64,000 bases of DNA from Luzula sylvatica (lineage: Eukaryota; Streptophyta; Magnoliopsida; Poales; Juncaceae), in NCBI GenBank assembly GCA_946800325.1, contig OX326959.1, forward strand, positions 41,592,908-41,656,907, written 5' to 3'. The position numbers were made by a program, and so were the translations under genes. The notes beneath the pieces were generated by a model. That model saw only the letters and a list, made by a program, of their open reading frames with translations, was not told the DNA's origin and did not search any database. This document shows positions 36,270-47,299 of the stretch, one piece after another; position 1 is the stretch's first letter; the number at the start of each line of letters is the position of its first letter.

Positions 36270-39251
36270 AGAGTTGGTAGAGAGAGACATTGGATGGTGG
36301 GGGTTTGCATGATTTGATGGTTTTTTAATTAGGAAAATGAGATAATACATTTTTTGGGTACTTCACATTGTACCTACAATAATGTAAATTTATTTTAACA
36401 TTTCAATGTTACATCACATAAAAAGGTAATTTTGTATATATATTTTCTTCAACATTTCTGCCTGTCGGCATATTCACAGTGACAATTTTCCAGTGAAATC
36501 ATAAAAATTACCGACCTATGATTTGTTCAACCAAAAAAATTTCAAAATTTTATATAACTTTTAGTTTCAATCAACAAAATACAACAATAAATCATTATAT
36601 ATTATATATGTATTATTTTTTCAAAATTTTAAAATGAAGACGGAAAAGTCTTAATAGATTCGTCACTGCACAAGCAACACCCGATTAACTAGGATATCCG
36701 ATGATAGAAAAATATGTGACAACGACAAACTTCAAGTCAAGAGCTTAGTCGAATCATGTATTAATTTGTCTATTATTTATGTGAACAAGATGAGAAACAA
36801 GATAAATTTGTTTATTGCATTTATGATATATCTGATAGTTTATTTAACCTTAATTATTATATCTTGTTCGCTAAATGTTTTTAGACGAACAAGATAATTT
36901 CTTTTGAGAGAAATAAAATATTTTACTCGTCTAAAAACATATAGCGAGATAATCATCAAACAATACGAGATATTATATGTGTGTTCAATTTTTGCTAATG
37001 ATAAACTAAATCTAAATTATTGATAAAAGTTATAAATTTAGCTTATATGACAATAACTTAAAACTTTTATGAAAATTGAACAAAAAAAAAACATCTCATA
37101 TAATTCCCCTAATAATATAATGAATGATAATATATACAGTATGTTTGTTTAGGAATCATTAAAATATGTCGTATGTTTATCAAGATTAGTACTGTTACTT
37201 GGGATGGTATTTCCATGAATAGGATATGGAAAATATGATAATTAATTAAATCATGAGGATTAGGCTTGAATTTTAATAATGCCGACTTTAACCGACTTAA
37301 TGCTCGTCATTGGATGATGATCTCAATAGTTCTCCATGGCCCATGATTGATTTGTTGCTTGCTTGCCAACTCTTTTTGGTCTCATTCGTTCATTCATTTA
37401 TCCCATAATCATTACTATTAATTTCATTGAGTTCTATACTAATTATTTCTTCATTAGCCTCGATCTTTCAATATTTTGTAGAATGACGTTATTGCAAGAC
37501 CTAGCATGTCTAAATTGAAATCGATTTCAATATTTTTTAATCAACTCAGCACGATACTTCTGTTTATGTTGATTGATATTTGTTATACTTATATATTATT
37601 ATATGTATTTTTCATAAGTAATGTAAAAATAGTTTTTCTAATATTACGAAAAAAATCAAATTTAACCAATATATATTAATTTTCATATTTAAATATATAT
37701 GCCATGTTACAATTTAATTGTTTTTTATTATGAAAAAATTAAGAATAAAAATATTTTGTATATATAAAAGATTTTATTTGTATGATTTACGAAAAAATGA
37801 TAAACTAATAGATAAATATAAGAAAATATTAATCATCAATTCATCATTAACAGGAGTATAACAGTTATTTAATAAAATGGAATTGAAATTGTTCTCAATT
37901 TAGTAATGTTGGGTTTTGCAATAGCGACATCCTATTTTGTATGAGTACACATTATATTTTTAAAATTTTGCAGGATATACAAGAAATTGCGCCAAAAGAT
38001 TAAAAAAAAAAGAGTTTGTTTAATTCTATTTTGATGATACGACTCGACAGTAAATTACAAAGAATTTCGGATTAACGTGGCAAAAAGATCAAAAGTTGTA
38101 CTTAAAATTTATGTCATGTATATTGTCATTTTTTTTCTCGTAACGACCTTGTACATGTTATCATGCTATCGTGTAAAGTGGAAATATAACATGGTGATGC
38201 TTGTTTTTTTCTCCAAAAATTCACAACTAAAAGTAAAGCCTTTAAGGTGCTAACTACTAAGTTTAATTAAAATAAAATTATAGTTTTGTACAATTTATCC
38301 TTTTTCTCAAAAAAAAAAACAATTTATCCTAAAAGTAAATTCTTTCATTGTTTTTTTTTTGGTGATTTGAAATTGTTTATTCTCGAACTATATGGCTACA
38401 AAATAAGCAGTTAAAACTTAAAATCCTACCATAGAAGATGATAATAACAATTTTCAATGTAAAACAAATTATTAATTATTACATGTCTTTGTATCAAAAT
38501 ATTGTGACTTATTATTTGTTAATAGAGGGAGGCAATCTACTTAATTAAGTATACAAAAATTGGTATTTAATATTTTTTAACCATTGAATTTTTATTGAAA
38601 TTTATATATTTAATGATGTGTACAAAATTTCATAACCATCATGAAAAAACACAAATTTTAATACAAATTTAATTGTTAAAAAATATTAAGTATAAAATTT
38701 TATGTACTTAATTAAGTAGCTTAGCGTCTCTCTTATTAATACATAATAACATCTTGATAAATTATATGGTAAACATAGTGAGCATATTTTGTGGCATTAA
38801 TTAAATGTTTACCGAATTAATATTGATATAAAGATAGTCATATCCTATACGGTCTAATTAGTAACTAATTCTCATAAAACACATAATATTTAGTACAAGG
38901 AGTTGCATATTTAATAATTTATCCATATTAATTAGAGCAACAAGAAAAACGAGAGGATTAAATTATAAGTGGAGAATTTTCACAACTGAGCATAATATTT
39001 TGCAGGATCTCACGGGATTCGTTCCCATCTGAGTATTTTTTTGGGGGTCTCTTTTGCCTAATTCAGTATTTTGGTTCGTGGTTCTTTCGATGATAAATTA
39101 CCAGGATTTCCTCTGGCATATTTTCATAAATGTGATGAATTTGGGTCATGAATACATCACTGACCTCGATTATTATTATTGGTTAGGTTTATTTAATTAT
39201 TTATTATTTTAAGTTAAATTAAATAATTAAATATAAATGTAAATAGAAAAT
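36270..39251. other. AT-rich intergenic region, about 3 kb
   Basis: No coding frame is supported on either strand. AACAAGATA / TATCTTGTTCG phrases at 36785-36965 form an imperfect inverted repeat (TATCTTGTTCGCTAAATG ... TATAGCGAGATAATCAT), possibly a small foldback. The rest is low complexity with homopolymers. Confidence 0.45.
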
Positions 39252-40687
39252 GAACAACTTATATATGAAATATTAACAAATTAATAGTATAAAATTAATC
39301 TCATATATTAATGATATGCAATGACTATGAGTACATATGTCGTATGATTAATTTTTTCTATATTTGATATTGCGTGAATTAATATGAGCAACAATAATAT
39401 AAATAGTTGATGTTATGTCATGTTTTTCATAAAAATGTGATGTACGTCATGTTATTATGAGTGATATTAACATAGATATTATTATCGATAAAGAAAAGAG
39501 TCGTCTGATATCAATAATCGTAAATTATATAAATTGATTATACATTAACGAGTTATATACATGTAATAATTTTTTTTGGGATAATTATCATCACAAAAAT
39601 AAACAATTCATATTAAAATGAAAATATAATTCTTAATTATCATACTTGCCGTGTAGCGCATTATTTTTTGTTAATTTTCATTTATGTCTTTTCACATAAG
39701 TGATGTTGCATTTCAAATTAATAATTCCATCAACCTCATTTTTAATGTATTTTTTTAATACATGTTTCCGTTACATTTTTTAAATGTATGATATAACTTT
39801 TTAATTGTGTGTTATGACTTTTTAAATGTCTGATAGATTTTTTTTGGAGTACAATATATGTTCGGTTCATATATTATAAAAAATCTTTTTAAATCGTATT
39901 AAATGCTTATAGATATATGATATATATTTTTGTATGTGGCAGATATACTTTTAAATGCGATATACCCTTTTAACTGCAATCTTTTTTTTTAATTGCATAT
40001 ATTTTTAGGTTGTGCGATATATCTTTTTGGATATTCGTATATTTTTACATCCTCATTATACATTTGAATAAAAGTATACTTTTGTCAAAAATATCTTATA
40101 CAGAGACGAAACCAAACTTCAAACTCACGAGGGACCGAACTATTACGCGTAACGTGTTGATAAAAATAAAAATAAAAATACATGTATGCTAGGTGTGGAA
40201 ATTCAACACATAACCTTCTTATTACTTACCAATAGATCTTACCATTCAACCAACATATCATTTGTAAAAAAAGTACATTACAAATTGTATACATATGTGT
40301 TATGCACAGTATATATATGCATAATTTTCGGTTTTTTTGGAGGACTCGGGACCCTGCTTGCCCCCCAGATCAGCCTTTGCCGATATATATTTTGTAATAG
40401 CAATTTATTCATATTTATTATTATTAGTAGTATGTCTATATATATTTTACTCAAATATCATATTAACGACCTCAAAAACTACATATACAAAATAACAAAT
40501 TGACCTTATTAATTCAAAATATAAAATTGGATAACTTGCAGTAAAAACACAACAAATTGAATTTCACTCCCACGATTTCATCCTTGAGTCAAATCACAAT
40601 CTAGAAAACCATCAAAGAGGAGAAAGGAGAAAAATGAAATAAATGCATTTAGTACACTCTCGAAATGGAATTCTTGATGGAGAACAA
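39252..40687 (+). repeat. Direct tandem segmental duplication, copy 1
   Basis: This 1,436-bp unit starts GAACAACTTATATATG and ends TTCTTGATGGAGAACAA. It is followed immediately by a second diverged copy with the same order of landmarks: GAGCAACAATAATATAA, the reverse AAAAAGATATAT array, GACTTCAAACT-type text, CATTCAACCAACATATCATTTGT, GATCAGCCTTTGCCGATAT, and CTTGCAGTAAAAACACAACAAATT. Copy 1 lacks the GATACG element present in copy 2. Confidence 0.8.
39760..40090. repeat. AAAAAGATATAT-type array in reverse orientation
   Basis: TTTAAATGTATGATATAACTTTTT-type units are the reverse complement of the arrays at 7130 and 14240. The array belongs to duplication copy 1, and its counterpart in copy 2 is at 41225-41600. 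Confidence 0.6.
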
Positions 40688-41799
40688 GAACAAATTATAT
40701 ATAAAATATTAATAAATTAATATTATAAAACAAATCTCATGTCTTAATGATGTGCAGTGAGTTAGTACATATGTTGTACGATCTTTTTTAATATCTAGTA
40801 TTGCATGAATTATCATGAACAACAATAATATAATATGTGATGTACATCAAATTATTATCGAGTGACATTAATAGAGATATTATATTGATAAAAAAAAGAG
40901 TCATCCGGTATCGCAATATAAAATAATCGTAAAATATATAAATGATTATATATTAACGAGTTATATATATGGAATAAAAAATTTAGATGATATTATCATT
41001 ATCATCACGAAAATAAGCAATTCATATTAAAATGAAAACCTAATTATTAATTATCATACCCGCCGTGTAGTGTAGCGCGAGTATTATACTAGTTTTTGTT
41101 AATTTTTCATTCATGTCTTTTCACATAAGTGATATTGCATTTCAAATTAATAATTCTAAATTAAGAGAAATAATTCATAAATGTGATGGAACCATCAACC
41201 TCATTTTTTAATATATTTTTGTAGTTTTCTGAAGTGTTAATGTGTTATACATGTTTCGTTATACTTTTCAAAATATATTTTTTTAATGTACGATATAACT
41301 TTTTAGTTGTGTGTCGATTTTTAAAATGTCTGATATATCTTTTTGGATTACAATATATGTTCGATTTATATATTACCGAAAGCATCTTTTTAAATCGTAT
41401 GGAATGCATTTTAACTACAATATTTGTTTAATGTGATATACATTTTTAACTACAATTTTTTTTTTAATTATATATTATTTTAGATTGTGTGATATATTTT
41501 TTGGGATGATCGTATAGTTTTTACATTCTCATTATACATTTTAATAAAAGTATATTTTTTGAAAAATATATGATATACAGAGACGAAACTGGACTTCAAA
41601 CTTAGGGAGACACATAACTTTCTTATAACCAACAAATCTTACCATTCAACCAACATATCATTTGTGAAAAAAGTACGTTACAAATTGTGTTATATACAGT
41701 GTATATACATCATTTTCGGTTTTATTAGGAGCATTCGGGCCCCGCTTGCCCCCTAGATCAGCCTTTGCCGATATATTTTTTTGATATAATAAGTGAAAA

Positions 41800-41895
41800 A
41801 TGTTCATATGTCCTCCATTAACTGAAGTTAATGAGATTAAATCCATAACCTCTCACAACATATGATTTTTTGTGTCTCATATTTGATCATCTAGA
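41800..41895 (-). mobile_element. SINE-like head, reverse orientation
   Basis: On the minus strand a B-box-like GGTTATGGATTTAATCTC and an upstream A-box-like AGATGATCAAATATGAG lie at tRNA-like spacing. The copy is degenerate and adjoins the insertion in duplication copy 2. It is assigned by resemblance to the clearer copies at 26940 and 61385. Confidence 0.35.
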
Positions 41896-41981
41896 CTATG
41901 AACTCATTGACGGCCTTAAAAATTACATATACAAAATAACATATTGACCTGATTTTGAGACATTAAAATTTAATTGTTCAC

Positions 41982-42514
41982 TATGTTACGCGGAAACTTC
42001 AAAAATACAGAATTATCCTGATGATACGCGATCGGATACAGGTGCGATACTGCTCGGATACGCCACATGGCGTATCCGAATATTTTAATATTTATTTTTT
42101 TCGGATACGACGGGGAGGGGATACGACAGGATACGGCTGATGATACGTCCAGAATACGGCTGAGATACTCTATTTAGGATACTTCGGTGCATCATATATT
42201 TTAGTCTATAATATTTTTAAATAAATTATATATGATCCTCATATGATACTTTTAGATTAATTCTAAAATATTTTTAGAACAATTTTATGATATTTTTATT
42301 GTTTGGTTGATATTATTTATTGACATGATATTTAATTTAAAAATATTATTAATTATTAGTTAATTTATTTCTTATTTATTAATTATATATAATATAAATA
42401 TATTAAAATAATAATTATGTAACCGTATTCGTATCCGTAATTTTTTTAAAATTACCGTATCGTCGTATCCGTATTTATCGGATACAATACCCGTATTTGT
42501 ATTCATGCAACATA
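41982..42514. mobile_element. GATACG-type inverted-repeat element, copy B
   Basis: The ends TATGTTACGCGG and ATTCATGCAACATA are inverted repeats matching copy A (21888-22452), but the orientation is opposite. The GATACGCGATCGGATAC, GGATACGACAGGATACGG and CGTATCCGTATTTATCG blocks are subterminal. The centre shares GACATGATATTTAATTTAAAAATATT with copy A in reverse. Confidence 0.7.
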
Positions 42515-42889
42515 TATAGATTGTCGATGAAAACTAACTCAAATCGAACAACTTATTAATTCAAAATATAAAATTGGATAACTTGCAGTAAAAACACAAC
42601 AAATTATATTTCACTCTCGTGATTTCATGATTCATCCTTGCGTCAAATCACAATCTTGAAAACCAACAAAGAGGAGGAAAAAAGATATAAATGCATAGTA
42701 CAATCTCCAATTGGAATCCTTTGATGGAGATGGATTATTATTACCTCTTTAGTGCTAGTACGATTGACGTAGAAGTCAAGTCTCTCAGCCACACCAACCA
42801 ATAAACGAGCCACAAATGTCACCATTTTTCTTGTGGCCATACACGCCGTGGCGGTGAGTTTGCGGCACCACCAAAATTATGACACCATT

Positions 42890-43170
42890 AAATAAGACAC
42901 CACCAATATTGATTCATTTCACCGTAATTATACCCTCTCATTTCCCCACCGCATATCTATATCATTAATTAATTATTAATTGATGATTAATTAACATGAT
43001 CATTAACAAAAAGACATTCGATTAACGATTAATTAATATTAATTAAAAATTATTAATATGTATGTATTTTAATTATATATTAATTAATTATTAATGAAGT
43101 GTCAGTTGGTTAATTATTATGCTAATTAATCATTAAATAAGAATACAGAAGATATTGTGGGGAAATTGGG
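42890..43170. mobile_element. TTAATTAA-type short element
   Basis: The left part ACCACCAATATTGATTCATTTCACC...CCCTCTCATTTCCCCACC and the right part GATATTGTGGGGAAATTGGGAG are inverted. Between them is an AT-palindromic core with AATTAACATGATCATTAAC. This is the clearest copy of the family also seen at 25030-25275 and, less clearly, at 16080, 23240, 52020, 54210 and 61240. Confidence 0.55.
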
Positions 43171-44430
43171 AGTACAGTATATGGCCTCCTTTTTTAAATC
43201 ACGTGATGAATGGATAACAAAATACAAGCAAGGTGAGTAAGTTATATAATTAATTTTTTTTTTTTTTTTTTTTTTGGTGTGCAAAAATGCCCTTGAGCAA
43301 GTTATATAATTAATTGAAGTTTTGTATTGGGGGTGAGTTGGAAGTGAATTATTGCAAAAATAGAATATCGGAGGAATGAGGTGGGATCCAGCATCACAGT
43401 CACCAATCATGTGAAGGGCGGTTCGTGATTTGGCACAAATCATTTGGTCTTTGCTATCCATCACCAGATTCCCAAATTAATTATTACTTCTTTGAAATTG
43501 ATTGTTTTTATTTTCTCAACCGCATCTCAAAAGCTATTTCTTGGTGCTTTTGGAGGCAAATTAATAAATTTAATATTATTTTGCAAACAAGAAAATTTGC
43601 AAAAACAAAAACCATACCTTATGTCCAAATTGCCAAAAAAGAATTGCATTTTGCGAAACTGTAAACTATATAAACAGGGACAAATCTTTATAGGGGTCGG
43701 GAAGGGATCTTGGCCCTACTGATTTTCGCCGAACATTGTATATATCTAATAATTCCGTATATTTTATCAATATAATAATGTAAAATATAATGGTTGACCC
43801 CTCCAAAAAAATTATACATTGTAATTTCAGAAGTTAGTTTTTTTTTGGCCCCTCCAAAAAATTCTGTCAAGATTCGTCACCTATAAATATAACCATCATT
43901 AATTTGTTCTTTAATTTTTGTATATGTATTTTTTTTGTTGTTGCAATTTTAGGTATAATTCATGTATGTTTCTTTTAAATTTCCTTGTTATGATTTAGTT
44001 TTGGCAACATAGTAATAGAACTTTACTTTATAGAAAGTAAATATTATGGTTTATAATAAGAGTACAACATTGCTCATCAATAGCCCACATATCATTTTGG
44101 AAGTTTATAACACGTGACACACACTTATACAAAAGCATCAATTAATATTTTCACACCAAGATATTTTGATGGGTAGTAATTAAAACTATGTGGATGTTTG
44201 AGGGGATGAGGCTGGCTTGGCGGTATGGGACCTACTAGACCATTGGTCGGTGGCCCCCCCTCGAATAGAACTCTTTTTGGAATTTTAGACTTCTCTATAC
44301 TTGTCTCGGCTTGAATTGATGATATTGATATATGAATATGAATAAATAGGGTATAAGGAAAAAAAATAACTATTCATATTTTCACATTTAATGCTAGGTA
44401 AAGTATTGTCTTTTTTATGAAGGAAGGTTC
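43171..44430. other. Intergenic with scattered repeat debris
   Basis: No gene supported. The part at 43690-43880 (CCCCTCCAAAAAAATT...TTCAGAAGTTAG...CCCCTCCAAAAAATTCTG...GATTCGTCACC) is related to 55750-55935 in the same order and orientation, so both are copies of one dispersed element. A 22-T tract is at about 43254-43275. Confidence 0.45.
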
Positions 44431-44530
44431 GTGATCGTTCCAGTATTTTTTCGAAAATAAATGGAGAAGACTCGCGTGTTTTTCATTCATTAATGTCCAT
44501 AAAAATTAAATTCACAATCTCATATAACAT
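44430..44530 (-). mobile_element. SINE-like element, 3' part
   Basis: On the minus strand GAATGAAAAACACGCGAGTC-TTCTCCATTTATTTTCG ends in an A-run, matching the tail consensus of the other SINE-like copies. Confidence 0.5.
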
Positions 44531-44740
44531 ATATTTTTTGTGATCGTTTCGTTATTGTTTGTTATTGTTTGTGTATTAATTAAAATTAAAATATTTACAA
44601 TGTTCTCAATTACATTTTGAACAATAAAAATGCACCAACCAGAGGTCCTTTTTCGAATGTCTTTCCTCTCAACTCTTCAATCCTGACGGATGATATATTG
44701 TTTCGTCGAAAACTCGATCCAAATTAAGCATTGTAATATC

Positions 44741-44767
44741 CACACACACACACACACACACACACAC
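44741..44767. repeat. (CA)n microsatellite
   Basis: About 13 perfect CA units followed by CCCCTGCGCCGCCG. Confidence 0.95.
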
Positions 44768-44879
44768 CCCTGCGCCGCCGTCAAATTTTTAGCCAAAACT
44801 CCCTAGTATTTGCTCCAATATGTAAACTCTCAAGAATGTACGTCCATATAAAATTGACATTACTAAAGCCACACTCTTA

Positions 44880-44990
44880 AGACCTATTTAATCATATTTT
44901 GTGAGAAGTTATGAATTCGATTTTCATTGACATAAATGGTTGGAGGAGATATGAGTCTTCTTCATTTATTATAAAAAAAAAATACCGGTT
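44880..44990 (+). mobile_element. SINE-like element
   Basis: GAAGTTATGAATTCGATTTTCATTGAC resembles a decayed B box. It is followed by the tail GATATGAGTCTTCTTCATTTATTATA and an A-run. The copy at 46145-46320 has the same order. Confidence 0.5.
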
Positions 44991-45834
44991 TAAAGTCCAT
45001 TTTAGACCAGTAGATTAAAACCGGTCTAAAATTGTCTTAAAAATGGTTTGAAAATCAATGCTAAGATAAGTGTGGTAACACGTTTATAATAAATAACGAT
45101 TTCTATAACTGATATTTATGCGTGTTTTTTTATATCAAAATACTCTTTTTTTATTATAAAATAAATTTACAAGATTAACATTTTCTAAACTAAATCCTTC
45201 TTAAATTAAACTATAGAGACTTGTCCCGGTATAAATAAATAAATAAAAATGTATATTGATTGATTCATATTCTCTTTGACTTCGATCATGTCTCTCATGT
45301 ACCTATTATTTGTCCATATATACTATTATAATTTTAATTAAGAAATCCTATTTGAAGTTCCCTCTACTAGTTTATTTGTTCTAATTTGTTTTTTTTTTTC
45401 AAATAAGTAAACACAAAATAAATTTTATCATAGTTTTAAATCGGATATTTTTAATTCATTGTTAGATTCTTGTTTTTTTTTTATCAATGATTATCTTTTA
45501 GGTAAATACATATGTGTGGATTTCACATGTTCAAAACTTCAATATTACTCTCAACAAGAAAATAATGAAACTCTCTTATTAGTTAAAGTTAATTGTAATT
45601 GTACTACTTCTGATGAATTGGTTGAAAATGTTCGAGTATAAAAATCCATCATTCGAGAAAGGATAAATGTGTGTTTTGTGTTGCGACAAAGTTACAAAGA
45701 CCCTCGAAATATACCATTGGAGGACATAAAAAGAAAAACAACATTGTGTTTAATAAATTGACCTTTTCAAATTAATGGCAGGAAAAGTGACGGGTCTTGG
45801 AGTGTTTACGGGTATCAAATATTCTTATTATTGG

Positions 45835-45935
45835 ATTTTTTTTTTTTTTTTTATAATAAATGGAGAAGTCTTCTTATCGGATATCAAAGATGCAAGTTCG
45901 ATTACTTACGGATCGAAGAAGATCGTCGCCCTTTT
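45835..45935 (-). mobile_element. SINE-like element, reverse orientation
   Basis: On the minus strand AGTAATCGAACTTGCATCTTTGATATCCGATAAGAAGACTTCTCCATTTATTAT is followed by an A-run. This matches head-to-tail order in the plus-strand copies. The open frame at 45775-46041 crosses it and is not a gene. Confidence 0.5.
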
Positions 45936-46144
45936 TTTATCTCGAAATATAAATGACTCTTCTAGACACACAAATATCAGCTCTAGAAATAACGACATTC
46001 TTTTAAAAAAAATTGACATGTTAATTTCAAAGAAAGATTAATTTATAAAAGATATTCTCAATACCTTTCACCATTTATTTTTATAATAAAAGTTCAAACA
46101 ATCATGCTTTCTTAATTATACATTTATAATAAATTAAATATATC
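45936..46144. other. Spacer
   Basis: AT-rich; nothing identified. Confidence 0.35.
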
Positions 46145-46320
46145 AATATGTCATAGCATAGTTGGTTGATTGTGAAGCATACAATACATTAAGTCATAAT
46201 TTAATTGGTTGAATGTGAGACATAGAAAATCATATGTTGAAAAAAATTGTGAATTCATGTCTCACTGATATCGATGAATGAATGACATATGTATCTTCTC
46301 TCTTTATTATCAAAATAAAT
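46145..46320 (+). mobile_element. SINE-like element with duplicated head
   Basis: Two A-box-like phrases, CATAGTTGGTTGATTGTGA (46155) and AATTTAATTGGTTGAATGTGA (46198), are followed by GTGAATTCATGTCTCACTG (B-box-like), GACATATGTATCTTCTCTCTTTATTATC and an A-rich end. The tail matches the other copies. Confidence 0.55.
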
Positions 46321-46548
46321 TAGATATGAAGTTAATACGGTTCGGAAAATCTTTCGAATCATGTATGTTAAAGAGATGGATATCATATACATAACCATTT
46401 TTTATGTTTTATTGAGTGTATTTATGGTATTTTCTATTGTTTGTATGGATATATATTATATATTATATTTCCCATTTTGTCCCGAATATATAGGATGAGT
46501 TTTTTTTCCGTCCCTTATCTATTAATTTAATTGATAGAACATATTATA

Positions 46549-47294
46549 TCTTATGTATAAAGTAGAGAGAATTGCAAGAATTCTGTGCCTCCACGTCACC
46601 AGGGGTATTTGTGTAAAAAAAATATTTTTTAATTTATATTTTGGTCATTTTTAGTTTAAAAAATTACATTTTGGTCCTTTTTATTTACATTTTGGTCCTC
46701 TTTTATTTACATTTCGGTCCTTTCTTACATTTCTTAATTTACATTTTGGTCCTTTTATTTATATTTTGGTCCTTTTTAGTTTTAGTTTACATTTTGGTCC
46801 TTTTATTAACATTTTGGTCCTTTTTTATTTAAATTTCGGTCCTTTTTTATATTTTAATTTACATTTTGGTCCTTTTTAGTTTTAATTTATATTTTGGTCC
46901 TTTTAATTTATATTTTGGTCCTTTTTAATTTACATTTCGGTCATTTTTTACATTTTGATTCTTTTTCCTTATTTTATATTTTGGTCCTTTTTTACATTTG
47001 GTCTTTTTTTCCTATTTTACATAAATATTAAAATTTGCGAATATATCCTGATTATATTAATCGATTTTAGAAGCACCTGAACAAATGTTATTTATACAAA
47101 TTATATTAGAAAATAATATCCGTGATAGACTAATTTCACGAACCTTATGTTTCTATTGACATCATGATATTTGCAAATATGTCATGATTAGATTAATTTA
47201 GTTCAAACGCATGCGCGTTAATTCGCACACGCGTTAATTCTATTCAAATAATTATATAAAAAAATCCCGTACAATTGCGCGGGGATAAAGCTAG
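46549..47294 (+). mobile_element. Helitron, GGACCAAAATGTA family, copy 2 (intact ends)
   Basis: The 746-bp element begins TC (after host A46548) and ends CTAG (before host T47295), the exact A|TC...CTAG|T Helitron rule. A hairpin (CCCGTACAATTGCGCGGG, 47266-47283) stands 7-10 bases before the CTAG. The interior from about 46630 to 47010 is an array of TTACATTTTGGTCCTTTT units, the reverse complement of the array in copy 1. The 5' part CTGTGCCTCCACGTCACCAGGGG matches copy 1. The frame at 46641-46832 is a readout of the array. Non-autonomous: no Rep/helicase. Confidence 0.85.
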
Positions 47295-47299
47295 TTGGA

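Larger units (their letters stand above)
40688..42735 (+). repeat. Direct tandem segmental duplication, copy 2 (with insertion)
   Basis: Second unit, starting GAACAAATTATATATAAAAT and ending near TTTGATGGAGATGG. It is about 610 bp longer than copy 1 because of the segment 41948-42555, which contains the GATACG-type element at 41982-42514 and about 35-40 bp of flanking sequence absent from copy 1. On both sides of the insertion the two copies align well. Confidence 0.8.

Noticed and set aside
46641..46832. 63-aa frame with LVLFIF repeats
   Set aside because: It is a readout of the ACATTTTGGTCC array inside the Helitron.
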